DNA of 33,650 nucleotides from Acidimicrobiales bacterium (GTDB lineage Bacteria > Actinomycetota > Acidimicrobiia > Acidimicrobiales > Iamiaceae), in NCBI GenBank assembly GCA_025463365.1, contig JAOBWM010000073.1, positions 1 to 33,650 on the forward strand, written 5' to 3'. A program made the translations under genes and the position numbers. This document shows positions 1 through 7,773 of the stretch, one piece after another (within the stretch, counting starts at the first letter, position 1; the number at the start of each line of letters is the position of its first letter). The notes under the pieces were generated by a model that was not told the origin of the DNA, made no database searches, and saw only the letters and a program-made list of their open reading frames with translations.

Positions 1-515
1 CGCTGGACCACTACCGCAGGGCGTTCGGTTCGGTGCCGATGGCCTTCGTCTACCGAGATCCCGTCGCCGTGGTGGTGTCCCAGCTCCGACGACGGGCGGT
101 GCACACCGTGCCCGGCGCGCTGGACCCGGCGCTGTTCGACTCGACGTTCGCGGGCCTGTGGGGAGGCTCCGCGGCCGCGGGTGTCGCCCAGGTCGTCGCC
201 TCGATCAGCGAAGCCGTGCTGGACGCGGCCGGCGAGGGCCTCGACGTCGCCTTCGTCCGTTACGACGACCTGCCGGCGGCGGCCTCCTTCGTGGCCGGTC
301 GGTTCGGGATCCCCGTCGACGGCGCCGAGCCGGCCATGGCCGCGGTGGCGGAGCTCGACGCCAAGAACCCGGTGCTGCCCTTCGCGGACGACACTGCGGC
401 CAAGGAGGCGGAGGCGACGCCCGAGATCCGCGAGGCGGTCGACCGATGGCTCGGGCCGGTTCACGCCCGGCTGGACGAGGCCCGTGCGCGCCAACGATCC
501 GGGGCGCGCCCGTGA
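1..515 (+). CDS. Sulfotransferase family protein (3' part only)
   Basis: The reading frame is open from the first complete codon at position 3 to a TGA at 513-515, so the start lies outside the window. The visible protein begins LDHYRRAFGSVPMAFVYRDP and continues VAVVVSQLRRR. The hydrophobic strand followed by YRDPxxxxxS is the 3'-phosphate-binding segment of PAPS-dependent sulfotransferases, as I know that family. The PAPS P-loop at the N-terminus would be outside the window. The remainder is an acidic helical C-terminal region with no membrane segment. Its stop overlaps the GTG start of the next gene (GTGA), so the two are probably translated together. The acceptor substrate cannot be inferred from sequence. 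An ATG at 39 would give a shorter frame but would break the conserved core, so I treat the gene as 5' truncated by the window edge. Confidence 0.7.
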   Translation, partial: LDHYRRAFGSVPMAFVYRDPVAVVVSQLRRRAVHTVPGALDPALFDSTFAGLWGGSAAAGVAQVVASISEAVLDAAGEGLDVAFVRYDDLPAAASFVAGRFGIPVDGAEPAMAAVAELDAKNPVLPFADDTAAKEAEATPEIREAVDRWLGPVHARLDEARARQRSGARP

Positions 516-1123
516 CGATCGGGGATGCGCCCACCCACGCACGCCGGCTCGATCTGGACGTCGATGCCCAGGCGCTCGCCGTGGAGGTCGCCCGACTTCC
601 GGACGACGCTTGGCTGCCGCACTTCAACCAACGCCTCTACGACGGCGATTGGAGTGGTGTGGCCCTGCGCACGATCGGCGGGCGGCCGGGTTCGCTCTAT
701 CCCGATCCGAACGCGAGCGGATCGTGGGCAGATGCGCCCGTCCTGGGTCAGCTGCCCCGGGTCGCGGCCACCCTGGACCGGATCGCCTGCCCGCTGCTCT
801 CGGCCCGGCTCCTGCGGCTCGGCCCGGGCGCATCCGTGGACGGCCACACCGACCTCGACCTCTCCTACGACGACGGCGAGCTCCGTCTCCACATCCCGAT
901 CACCACCGGACCGGGCGCCTGCTTCCTCGTCGAAGGGCAGCTCGTCGAGATGGCGGCAGGGGAGTGCTGGTACGTCGATCTCACCCGCGTCCATGCCGTC
1001 CGCAACGACGGCCCCGGACCGCGCGTCCACCTCGTCGTCGACTGCACGGTGGATCCGTGGATGTCCGATGCGCTGGGCTTCCGCCCACCACGGGGACTGG
1101 ACCCGGCCCGAGCTCGCGGCTGA
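512..1123 (+). CDS. Aspartyl/asparaginyl beta-hydroxylase-family dioxygenase
   Basis: This 203-residue protein starts at a GTG that overlaps the upstream stop by four bases (GTGA). It has the core of the Fe(II)/2-oxoglutarate-dependent Asp/Asn beta-hydroxylase family (PF05118). GHTDLDLSYDDGELRLHIPI contains a candidate iron-binding His112 and Asp114. GECWYVDLTRVHAVRND provides the second His161, and Arg171 in RVHLVVDC fits the 2-oxoglutarate-binding position. These residue roles come from family knowledge and are not proven here. It is cytoplasmic with no signal peptide, and about the size of a minimal catalytic domain. The overlap with the sulfotransferase gene suggests both act on the same substrate, perhaps hydroxylation followed by sulfation, but the substrate is unknown. 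It converges on the phosphoesterase gene with a 22-bp gap and no clear terminator. Confidence 0.75.
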   Translation: MTIGDAPTHARRLDLDVDAQALAVEVARLPDDAWLPHFNQRLYDGDWSGVALRTIGGRPGSLYPDPNASGSWADAPVLGQLPRVAATLDRIACPLLSARLLRLGPGASVDGHTDLDLSYDDGELRLHIPITTGPGACFLVEGQLVEMAAGECWYVDLTRVHAVRNDGPGPRVHLVVDCTVDPWMSDALGFRPPRGLDPARARG

Positions 1124-1145
1124 GGCGACCGGGGCCTCGGGGGCG

Positions 1146-2726
1146 TCAGCCGGCGGGTCGGTCCTGGTCGGCGGTCGACTCGAGCAGGCGGGCGCGAGCC
1201 GCGAGGACCGCGAACCCGGCAGCAACGGCCGAGACCCCGGCGATCGTGGGGACGGTGAGGTCGGGACGGCCGGTCAGCGCGAGCTCGCCGGAGATCGGCG
1301 TGGCCCCTGGCGGGGTCCCGGTGCCGGCCCCAGGCGTGGTGCTGGTCGTGCCGCCGGGCAGGGTCGTGGTGGTGGTGGTCTCGCCGGTCGCGGCCTTGAT
1401 CGTCTTGGGGTCGGGCACCCCGGGCTCGCACGGGCTCCCGGTCGCCGGCAGTCCCGGCTCCGCCAGCGTCGGCGGGTTGCCGAAGGCCATCGTCGTCAGG
1501 TCGAGCGTGTCGAGCAGGCTGTTGGCGTTGGCGTCGCGGAAGGTCATGGCGCCGAGGTTGAACTTGGTCTCGATGGTCTTCAGCACCGACGTGTGGTCGT
1601 AGACGGTGCTCGACACGTGGTCTGCCTTGGCGAAGGGCGAGATCACGAAGCCGGGGACCCGGAACCCGTACATGTCGAAGCCGCCGGGCTGGTCGGGCGG
1701 CACATCGATGTCGGGCTTGATCGAGTCCGGGGCCACGGCCGCCGGCGGTGCCACGTGGTCGTAGTAGCCGCCGTGTTCGTCGTAGGTGAAGATCATCATC
1801 GTCTTCTCCCATGCCGGGCTCTGCATGACGGCGTTGATCATGCGGGCGCTGTAGGCCTCGCCGAGCTGCACGTCGTGGGGGTTCTCCTCGGTGTACGCCT
1901 GGAAGCCCGGGCTCACGATCGAGACCTGGGGCAGGTTGCCGGAGGCGCAGTCGGCGAGGAACTGCGGGATGTTGCGGATCTTGTCCTTGTTGGCGGCTTG
2001 GACGTTGGGGAACAGCAGGATGTCGGGGAGGTCGAACGCGTAGTCGTGCCACGTGATCCCGTGGTCGTTGAGCCGGTCCCAGATGGTGCCGTTCGGCGCG
2101 TCGGGATTGGCCAGGACGGCCTGGGGATCGGTCGCCACCAGGCCCACCGAGGTGGCCGCCTGGAGGTACCGGCGATTGGGGTACGTCTGGCACGGCGACG
2201 AGGCGAACCAGCGGTCGCAGAGCGGGAAGGTGCGGGCCAGGTCGTAGTAGAAGGGCAGCTGGCCGCCGTCCCAGTACTTCATGGACGCGGTCCGGCCCGG
2301 CTCGATGAACCCGTCCATGGCGCCGCCGTTGTACTGCAGGTGGGTGGCGTTCCAGCTCTGGCTCACGCCGGGGCCGGTCTGGCAGGTCTCGCCCGCCTTG
2401 AACACCTTGAACGGGTTGCCGCCGTCGCCGGGGTTCGGGTTCGAGTTGGTGGGCGCGCCGCCGCCGTCGAGCGTGAACCCGTCGCCCACCTCCAGCATCC
2501 CGAGGTAGCTGTCGTAGGAGTGGTTCTCCTGCATGTAGATGATGATGTGCTCGATCTGCGGGAGCATGTCCGTGCCCTCGGGCTTCGACGGATCAGGCCG
2601 GCTGCCGGGGCCGAGCACGCCGGGCGCGGCCCAGACCTGCGGTCCCCGCAATCCACCGGCGAGGGCAAGCCCTGCCCCGGTCGCCATTCCCTGTAGGACT
2701 CGCCGACGACTCACTCCCCTGCGCAT
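1146..2726 (-). CDS. Tat-exported phosphoesterase (phospholipase C/acid phosphatase family) with LAxTG-like anchor
   Basis: The 526-residue protein begins with a twin-arginine signal (SRRRVLQG at residues 6-13, then a hydrophobic stretch to about residue 26). The mature domain carries HIIIYMQENHSYDSYLG, with Glu67-Asn68-His69 as the metal-binding signature of the PF04185 phosphoesterase family (phospholipase C, AcpA-type phosphatases). Further conserved blocks are TYPNRRYLQAA and FTYDEHGGYYDHV. A Thr/Pro/Gly-rich linker near residues 440-480 leads to LALTG (482-486), a hydrophobic helix (about 492-511) and an Arg-containing tail, which is the layout of a sortase substrate. Family members hydrolyse phosphodiesters or monoesters outside the cytoplasm. 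No Shine-Dalgarno precedes the ATG, but TACGGT lies 6 nt upstream, suggesting a leaderless transcript. The exact substrate is unknown. Confidence 0.85.
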   Translation of the reverse strand: MRRGVSRRRVLQGMATGAGLALAGGLRGPQVWAAPGVLGPGSRPDPSKPEGTDMLPQIEHIIIYMQENHSYDSYLGMLEVGDGFTLDGGGAPTNSNPNPGDGGNPFKVFKAGETCQTGPGVSQSWNATHLQYNGGAMDGFIEPGRTASMKYWDGGQLPFYYDLARTFPLCDRWFASSPCQTYPNRRYLQAATSVGLVATDPQAVLANPDAPNGTIWDRLNDHGITWHDYAFDLPDILLFPNVQAANKDKIRNIPQFLADCASGNLPQVSIVSPGFQAYTEENPHDVQLGEAYSARMINAVMQSPAWEKTMMIFTYDEHGGYYDHVAPPAAVAPDSIKPDIDVPPDQPGGFDMYGFRVPGFVISPFAKADHVSSTVYDHTSVLKTIETKFNLGAMTFRDANANSLLDTLDLTTMAFGNPPTLAEPGLPATGSPCEPGVPDPKTIKAATGETTTTTTLPGGTTSTTPGAGTGTPPGATPISGELALTGRPDLTVPTIAGVSAVAAGFAVLAARARLLESTADQDRPAG

Positions 2727-2732
2727 GCCCCG

Positions 2733-2738
2733 ACCGTA
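2733..2738 (-). promoter_or_regulatory. Candidate leaderless -10 element of the phosphoesterase gene
   Basis: On the minus strand TACGGT stands 6 nt before the ATG at 2726, with no Shine-Dalgarno between. The spacing puts the transcription start at or very near the A of ATG. Confidence 0.45.
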
Positions 2739-2822
2739 CGCCGCAGGCCTTCGGCGTGGGAGGGCGTGCGATGGCCACGCGGTGACGTCCGGGTGGCCGA
2801 TGGATGAACCTTCCCCGGGCGG

Positions 2823-5414
2823 CTACCAGCGGGGGTCGCGGGCGAGCAGCCGGGCGAACTCGTCCACCGGCACGGGCCGAGAGAACAAGTAGCCCTGGGC
2901 CTGGTCGCAGCCCAGGCCGCGCACGTAGGCGAGCTGCTCCTCGGTCTCCACGCCCTCCGCCGTGGTTCGGAGCTCGAGGGCGGTGGCGATGGCCGTCACC
3001 GCATCGACGATCCGGACCATCCGGTTGCCCGGGAGCCCGATCGCGGCCACGAAGGACTGGTCGATCTTGACCTGCCCGACAGGCATGTGGCCGAGGCGGG
3101 TCAGCGACGAGTAGCCGGTCCCGAAGTCGTCGATGGCGAGCTCCACCCCCAGCGCGTGGATCCGGGTGAGCAGGTCGACCGGGCCCTCGATGCGCTGGAG
3201 GAGGGTGCTCTCGGTGATCTCGAGGAGCAGCGACGTGAGGGGCCACCCGTGGCGTTCGCACGTGGCCGCCACGAGGTCGTCGAGGCCCGGCTGGGCGATC
3301 TGGCGGGCCGACACGTTCACCCCGAGCTGGAACCCGAGGCCGTGGTCGGGCAGGTCCATCCGGGCCGCAGCCTCGACCGCGAGGTCGAGCACGTGCCGAC
3401 CGATCTCGTCGATCATGCCGGTGTCCTCGGCTACGGCGATGAACTCCGCCGGGCCGAGCAGGCCGCGCTCGGGGTGGCGCCAGCGGACGAGCGCCTCCGC
3501 GCCGCAGATCCGGCCGCTCGGCAGGTCGACCACGGGCTGGAGCCAGACGTCGAGCTCCTGACGGTCGACCGCTCGTCGCAGGTCGCTCTCGACCTGGAGC
3601 CGCACCACGGCTGCGTCGCGCATCTCGCTGTCGAACAGGGCGAGGCGGTTGCGGCCGCGATCCTTGGCCCGGTACATGGCGGCGTCGGCGTCGCGCAGCC
3701 ACGCGTCGCCGGTGGTGTGGTCGGTGGCGTAGGCCAGGCCGATGCTCGCGGTGAGGTGCACCTCCTGGCCTTCCGGGAGGACGAACGGCTGGGCCAGGGC
3801 GAGGGTGAGCCGCTCCGCGACCCGCAGCCCGTGGCCTTCGTCGGCCACGTCTTCGACCAGCACGACGAACTCGTCTCCGCCGAACCGGGCGACCGTGTCC
3901 CCGGGGTCCACCGCGCCCCGGTAGCGCTCGGCGAAGGCGACGAGGAGCTGATCCCCCACGCCGTGTCCAAGGCTGTCGTTGATCACCTTGAACCGATCGA
4001 TGTCGCAGAACAGCAGCGCGATGGGGGCGCCGTTGCGAGCACGACGGGCGAGCGCGTGGTCGAGGCGGTCCAGCAGCAGGGTGCGGTTGGGCAGGCCCGT
4101 GAGCCCGTCGTGCAGGGCCTGGTGCGCGAGCCGGCCCTCGTTCTCGACCCGTTCGAGCGCGATGGCCACGAGGCTGCACGCGGCGTCGGCCACCTGCCGT
4201 TCGTGGTCGGTCGGCTGATGGGTCTCGCGGTAGACGGTCGACAACGATCCGACGGCCTCGCCGGTCGTCATGGCGAGGATCGGTTGGGACCATGCCGCCC
4301 GGAGCCCCTCGGCGATGGCGATGTCGCGCACGGTCGGATGGAGGTCCACGTCGTGCAGGTCCGCGAAGATCGCCGGCTGGCCGGTGGCGATGCCGATGTC
4401 GCACACGCTCCGGTCGAGCGTCCGGCCCGGCTGGCGGAGCCATTCGTTCAATGCCTCTGGTGCCCGCCCGGCGTGGATCTCGAGTCGATCACCGTCCAAG
4501 AGGTAGATCGACGATGCGCCGTTGATGCCGTTGGCCTCGACGAACTCGACGCACGCCTGGGCCACCGAGCCGAGGTCGGCTCCGCGCGCGATGAGCTCGA
4601 GCACTCCGGCCTGGCTGGAGGCGAGACGCTCGGCGCGTCGGAGCGCGGTGATGTTGCGGGTGGTCACCACGACGCCGCCGACATCGGGGTCGTCGAGGAG
4701 GTTCACGCCGGTGACCGAGATGTCCTCCCACGTCCCCCCGGCCGACCGCATCCGCACCTCGGAGGTGATCTCCTTGCCCGGGGATCGCAGGCCCTCCTCC
4801 CACCCTTCGAGGGCGCGCGGCAGGTCGTCGGGGTGGATGAGCGTGAACGGCACCATCCCGTCCCACACGGTGTCGGGATAGCCCAGCGCCGCGTTCTCGC
4901 CGCCGGTGCTGAAGAGCAGCTTCCCGTCGGCATCGCTCAGTGACACGGTGTCGCTGACGTTGCTGAGCAGGTTGCGGAACCGGCGTTCGGATGCCGCCAG
5001 CTCGTTGCGGGCGGTGTGCAGGTCGGTCAGATCGCTGATCGTGGCGACGGCGGTGGTCCTGGGGCCGTCCGCCGCCACGATCACCACCGCGATCGCGACC
5101 CACCGCTCGACGCCGTCGGCCCGCACCATCGGGCCCTCGAACTGCAGCCGGCGATCGCCTCGCCGGAACGCTTCGGCGGCGGCCTCGAGTTCCGCCGACA
5201 TGAGGTGCGAGCCGGCCAGCGTCAGCGCCTCGACGCCGAGCACGTCGTCGGGCTCGCGCCCGATGAGCTCGGCGAAGGCGGCGTTGGTGCGCCGGAACAG
5301 GCCGTCGACCACCACGGCCATGGGCAGCGGCGAGCGGACGAAGGCGTCGTCCCAGCCGTGCTGCGGGATCTCGCCGGCCGTGCGGTGTTCCGACTCGCTC
5401 ACCCCTCGTCTCAC
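2823..5414 (-). CDS. PAS-PAS-GAF-GGDEF-EAL cyclic-di-GMP turnover protein
   Basis: I choose the GTG at 5414 (863 residues) because GGAGGA lies 6 nt upstream; an in-frame ATG at 5450 lacks such a site. From that start, PAS-like domains lie at about 10-133 and 140-260, with HPDDLPRALEGWEEG typical of a PAS core. A GAF-like domain spans about 270-420. The diguanylate cyclase domain follows with an intact GGDEF at 512-516. The phosphodiesterase domain has EAL at 640-642, NVSARQ, LEITES, DDFGTGYSS (first Asp 762) and KIDQSF (Lys 783), so the known EAL catalytic motifs are present. The inhibitory RxxD site normally 5 residues before GGDEF reads DPGD, so product inhibition is unlikely. There is no membrane segment, so a soluble cytoplasmic sensor is expected. 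The net direction of c-di-GMP turnover cannot be predicted. The divergent neighbour is the sigma factor gene. Confidence 0.9.
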   Translation of the reverse strand: MRRGVSESEHRTAGEIPQHGWDDAFVRSPLPMAVVVDGLFRRTNAAFAELIGREPDDVLGVEALTLAGSHLMSAELEAAAEAFRRGDRRLQFEGPMVRADGVERWVAIAVVIVAADGPRTTAVATISDLTDLHTARNELAASERRFRNLLSNVSDTVSLSDADGKLLFSTGGENAALGYPDTVWDGMVPFTLIHPDDLPRALEGWEEGLRSPGKEITSEVRMRSAGGTWEDISVTGVNLLDDPDVGGVVVTTRNITALRRAERLASSQAGVLELIARGADLGSVAQACVEFVEANGINGASSIYLLDGDRLEIHAGRAPEALNEWLRQPGRTLDRSVCDIGIATGQPAIFADLHDVDLHPTVRDIAIAEGLRAAWSQPILAMTTGEAVGSLSTVYRETHQPTDHERQVADAACSLVAIALERVENEGRLAHQALHDGLTGLPNRTLLLDRLDHALARRARNGAPIALLFCDIDRFKVINDSLGHGVGDQLLVAFAERYRGAVDPGDTVARFGGDEFVVLVEDVADEGHGLRVAERLTLALAQPFVLPEGQEVHLTASIGLAYATDHTTGDAWLRDADAAMYRAKDRGRNRLALFDSEMRDAAVVRLQVESDLRRAVDRQELDVWLQPVVDLPSGRICGAEALVRWRHPERGLLGPAEFIAVAEDTGMIDEIGRHVLDLAVEAAARMDLPDHGLGFQLGVNVSARQIAQPGLDDLVAATCERHGWPLTSLLLEITESTLLQRIEGPVDLLTRIHALGVELAIDDFGTGYSSLTRLGHMPVGQVKIDQSFVAAIGLPGNRMVRIVDAVTAIATALELRTTAEGVETEEQLAYVRGLGCDQAQGYLFSRPVPVDEFARLLARDPRW

Positions 5415-5564
5415 TCCTTGTCCTCCCCGGATGCCCCGCCACGGGCACACCTGGCGGCCAACGCTAGACCGCGACGCATCCGACCACGCAGAGCGCTCGG
5501 TTCGTCATCGTCGGTGAACGAAGGGACCATCCCGGCATGATCGGCACCACGATGCCGTGACCTG

Positions 5565-5585
5565 AGGTTCCGGGTCGCCGAACCT
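5565..5585. repeat. Inverted repeat AGGTTC-N9-GAACCT upstream of the sigma factor gene
   Basis: Two perfect 6-bp arms (5565-5570 and 5580-5585) are separated by 9 nt. The element is centred about 64 bp upstream of the sigma factor start and 52 bp upstream of its putative -10. The position fits an operator or a symmetric binding site; there is no poly-T tail, so a terminator is unlikely. Confidence 0.4.
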
Positions 5586-5626
5586 GTCGGCGCCCGCCGC
5601 ATGGAGTCCCTCGGACACGCTGCGGG

Positions 5627-5632
5627 TAGGTT
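5627..5632 (+). promoter_or_regulatory. Candidate leaderless -10 element of the ECF sigma factor gene
   Basis: TAGGTT lies 6 nt before the ATG at 5639, and no purine-rich Shine-Dalgarno is present in between. Confidence 0.45.
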
Positions 5633-5638
5633 GCCACC

Positions 5639-6256
5639 ATGGCCGACCAGGCGACGTTCGCGGAGCAGGCGATGCCGCTCATGAGCTCGCTCTACTCGGG
5701 CGCGCTCCGCATGACGCGCAACCCGGCGGATGCCGAGGACCTCGTGCAGGAGACCTACCTGCGGGCCTACCGGGGCTTCGGTGGGTTCACCGAGGGCACC
5801 AACCTCAAGGCCTGGCTCTACCGCATCCTCACCAACACGTTCATCAACTCCTACCGGGCCAAGCAGCGCCGGCCGCAGGAGTCGGACCTCGAAGAGGTCG
5901 AGGACCTCTACCTCTACCGCCGCCTCGGTGGCCTCGAGGCAGCCCGCACAGGTCGCAGCGCCGAGGACGAGCTGATGGACACGTTCCAAGAAGCCGAGGT
6001 CAAGGCGGCCATCGAGGCCCTCCCCGAGAACTTCCGGATGGCCGTGCTGCTGGCCGACGTCGAGGGCTTCTCCTACAAGGAGATCGCCGAGATCCTCGAC
6101 ATTCCCATCGGCACCGTGATGAGCCGCCTGCACCGTGGAAGAAAGGCGCTGCAGAAGGGGTTGTTGGACTACGCCGTGACCCACGGCCTCGCCGATCGCC
6201 CGCAGCAGCCGGACGACCCCGAGCCCGTATCGAGCGCCTCGGCACCCGAGAGCTGA
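5639..6256 (+). CDS. sigH: ECF RNA polymerase sigma factor, SigH/SigR type
   Basis: The 205-residue protein has sigma region 2 at about residues 10-77 ([20 protein letters not shown], then [20 protein letters not shown]) and region 4 at about 122-172 ([20 protein letters not shown], then [20 protein letters not shown]). Those sequences closely follow the SigR/SigH group that drives the disulfide and heat stress regulon in actinobacteria. It directs core RNA polymerase to stress promoters. The next gene encodes a zinc-finger anti-sigma factor of the RsrA type, which supports a thiol-oxidative stress role. I did not find the usual self-recognised GGAAT/GTT promoter upstream; a candidate leaderless -10 (TAGGTT) and an inverted repeat are present instead. 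The C-terminal 30 residues are acidic and low in complexity. Confidence 0.88.
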   Translation: MADQATFAEQAMPLMSSLYSGALRMTRNPADAEDLVQETYLRAYRGFGGFTEGTNLKAWLYRILTNTFINSYRAKQRRPQESDLEEVEDLYLYRRLGGLEAARTGRSAEDELMDTFQEAEVKAAIEALPENFRMAVLLADVEGFSYKEIAEILDIPIGTVMSRLHRGRKALQKGLLDYAVTHGLADRPQQPDDPEPVSSASAPES

Positions 6257-6269
6257 CCAGGAAACCGTG

Positions 6270-6539
6270 ATGGCCGACTGCAACGAAACCCTTCGGGAGC
6301 TGTACCAGTACCTCGATGGTGAGCTGACCGACGAAGACAAGCGCCACATCCAAGGCCATCTCGACGACTGTTCGCCGTGCCTGGAGGCGTTCGACTTCGA
6401 GGCCGAGCTGCGGATGGTGGTGCGCAGCCGGTGCACCGACCAGGTTCCCGAGTCCCTGCGCGACCGCATCGCCCGGGTGCTCGAGTCGGAGGGCTGCCGG
6501 CCCGCCCCGACTGGCGATGCCGACCCGGCCCACCCCTAG
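6270..6539 (+). CDS. rsrA: Zinc-finger anti-sigma factor, RsrA/RshA type
   Basis: The ATG at 6270 (89 residues) is preferred over the GTG at 6267 because AGGA lies 7 nt upstream of it. The protein has the zinc-binding anti-sigma signature His30-x3-Cys34-x2-Cys37 in HIQGHLDDCSPCLEAFDFE, plus Cys4 near the N-terminus and a Cys in the tail. By family knowledge, this redox-switchable protein binds its sigma factor when reduced and releases it when a disulfide forms between zinc ligands. It sits 13 bp downstream of the sigma factor gene, so it is almost certainly the cognate regulator. Such proteins are linked to the mycothiol thiol system. The sequence itself does not show mycothiol use; that is inference from the family. 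Confidence 0.85.
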   Translation: MADCNETLRELYQYLDGELTDEDKRHIQGHLDDCSPCLEAFDFEAELRMVVRSRCTDQVPESLRDRIARVLESEGCRPAPTGDADPAHP

Positions 6540-6542
6540 GAT
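6537..6542 (+). promoter_or_regulatory. Candidate leaderless -10 element overlapping the rsrA stop codon
   Basis: TAGGAT begins with the TAG stop of the anti-sigma gene and stands 7 nt before the ATG at 6550. No Shine-Dalgarno is visible between them. Confidence 0.4.
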
Positions 6543-6549
6543 CAGCGCC

Positions 6550-6687
6550 ATGCTGCTCGCCCAGGTCTGGCACTTCTGGATCTCCATCCCACTGGTGGTG
6601 GGTGCCGTCTTGTTCGGGGTCGCCACCATCGTCGGGTACCTCACCAAGGTCGTCCGGCCGAAGTACCCGCCGCGCGGCCGGAGCTAG
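6550..6687 (+). CDS. 45-residue single-span membrane protein
   Basis: This short frame (ATG at 6550, TAG at 6685-6687) starts MLLAQVWHFWISIPLVVGAV and continues LFGVATIVGYLTKVV before a basic, Pro-rich tail (RPKYPPRGRS). The hydrophobic stretch at about residues 10-32 fits one membrane helix with a positively charged, cytoplasmic C-terminus. It fills the gap between the anti-sigma and metalloprotease genes almost exactly, starting 10 bp after one and ending 4 bp before the other, which supports its being a real gene. A TAGGAT hexamer 7 nt upstream could give it its own leaderless transcript. I do not recognise a family, and no function can be assigned. Confidence 0.65.
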   Translation: MLLAQVWHFWISIPLVVGAVLFGVATIVGYLTKVVRPKYPPRGRS

Positions 6688-6691
6688 CCCC

Positions 6692-7759
6692 TTGGCCTCG
6701 GCCGTCGACTGGTCCCTCGCCGAGAAGGTGGCGGTGCGCGCCGCGGGGCGTGAGCCCTTCGCCGAGTCCTACCACTACGCCTCGCTGACCTCGGACTTCG
6801 AGGAGCTCACGAGGCTCGCCGAGGAACAGGTCGCGCTCGCCACCGGGTTGCGCAGCCTCACCGGCCCCGCCCGCGCCCGCGTCACGGATCGCCAGGGCTG
6901 GGTGCGGGCCAACATCGCCTCGTTCCAGCGCCTGTTGCGGCCGATCACCGACCGCCTCGAGGAGACGATCTCGGCGAGCCCCTTCGCGCCGGTCGCGAGC
7001 CGCGTCGCCGGCGCCGAGGTCGGCATGGTCCTGGGCTGGATGTCGAGCCGGGTCCTCGGCCAGTACGACCTCCTCGTCGTGGAGGACGAGCGGCCCGAAG
7101 AGCAGGACATCGTGTACTTCGTCGGCCCGAACATCATCGGGCTCGAGAAGCGCTTCGCGTTCCCCCCTCGTGAGTTCCGGCACTGGCTCGCCCTGCACGA
7201 GGTGACGCACCGGGCCCAGTTCACCGGGATCCCGTGGATGCGCGAGCACTTCCTCTCGCTCGTGCAGGAGACCGTCAAATCCGTCGACCCGGATCCCAAG
7301 CGCTTCCTCGACGCACTCGGCCGTGCCGCCTCAGAGGTGCGCAGCGGCAAGAACCCGCTCGACGACGGGGGCGTGATGGCGATCCTCGCCTCACCGGAGC
7401 AGCGGGTGACACTCGACCAGGTCGCCGGCCTCATGAGCCTGCTCGAGGGGCACGGCGACGTCACGATGGATCGCGCCGGCGCGGACCAGATCCCGAGCTC
7501 GGTCCGCTTCGGCCAGGTGCTGCGCCAGCGCCGCGAGCAGGGCAACCCGGCGGCCAAGTTCCTGCAGAAGCTCATCGGCCTCGAAGCCAAGATGAAGCAG
7601 TACGAGCAGGGCGAGCGCTTCATCGAAGCCGTCGAGCGCGAGGGCGGCACCGACCTCCTGGATCAGGCGTGGGTGGAGCCGGGCAACCTCCCCACCATCG
7701 CCGAGATCCGTGACCCCGAGGCGTGGATCGCCCGGGTCCTGCCCACCGTCGCCGCCTGA
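6692..7759 (+). CDS. Zinc-dependent metalloprotease-like protein, DUF2342 family
   Basis: The TTG at 6692 gives 355 residues and begins LASAVDWSLAEKVAVRAAGR, where the VDW segment matches the usual start of this actinobacterial family. GGAG lies about 9 nt upstream. The zinc-protease motif His169-Glu170-x-x-His173 sits in HWLALHEVTHRAQF. A later LMSLLEGHGDVTMDR block (Glu252) is the other family signature and may supply a third ligand. There is no signal peptide, so a cytoplasmic location is expected. Relatives carry labels such as coenzyme F420 biosynthesis-associated protein, but I know of no established substrate. The mycobacterial counterpart (Rv3626c) also lies next to tilS and hpt, so the neighbourhood is conserved. 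tilS follows after 14 bp. Confidence 0.82.
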   Translation: MASAVDWSLAEKVAVRAAGREPFAESYHYASLTSDFEELTRLAEEQVALATGLRSLTGPARARVTDRQGWVRANIASFQRLLRPITDRLEETISASPFAPVASRVAGAEVGMVLGWMSSRVLGQYDLLVVEDERPEEQDIVYFVGPNIIGLEKRFAFPPREFRHWLALHEVTHRAQFTGIPWMREHFLSLVQETVKSVDPDPKRFLDALGRAASEVRSGKNPLDDGGVMAILASPEQRVTLDQVAGLMSLLEGHGDVTMDRAGADQIPSSVRFGQVLRQRREQGNPAAKFLQKLIGLEAKMKQYEQGERFIEAVEREGGTDLLDQAWVEPGNLPTIAEIRDPEAWIARVLPTVAA

Positions 7760-7773
7760 CGCGCCGAGCCGGC

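Larger units (their letters stand above)
5415..5638. other. Divergent intergenic region between the GGDEF-EAL and sigma factor genes
   Basis: This 224-bp gap has no convincing gene. It holds the Shine-Dalgarno of the minus-strand gene (GGAGGA at 5421-5426 on that strand), a perfect inverted repeat at 5565-5585, and the TAGGTT hexamer in front of the sigma factor gene. No promoter for the GGDEF-EAL gene could be assigned. Confidence 0.6.

Noticed and set aside
1124-1145. A terminator between the convergent dioxygenase and phosphoesterase genes
   Set aside because: The 22-bp gap is GC-rich but forms no convincing stem and has no T-run.
525-2696. A 723-codon open frame on the plus strand across the phosphoesterase gene
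   Set aside because: It is antisense to a gene with signal peptide and catalytic motifs, is rich in Arg/Gly/Ala without domains, and reflects the high GC at third codon positions.
3087-4943. A 618-codon plus-strand frame opposite the GGDEF-EAL gene
   Set aside because: It has no recognisable domain and lies entirely under well-defined GGDEF and EAL coding sequence on the other strand.
5565-5630. A SigH/SigR-type self-recognised promoter (GGAAC-N18-GTT) before the sigma factor gene
   Set aside because: GGAACC occurs only on the minus strand inside the inverted repeat and no GTT follows at the right distance on either strand.
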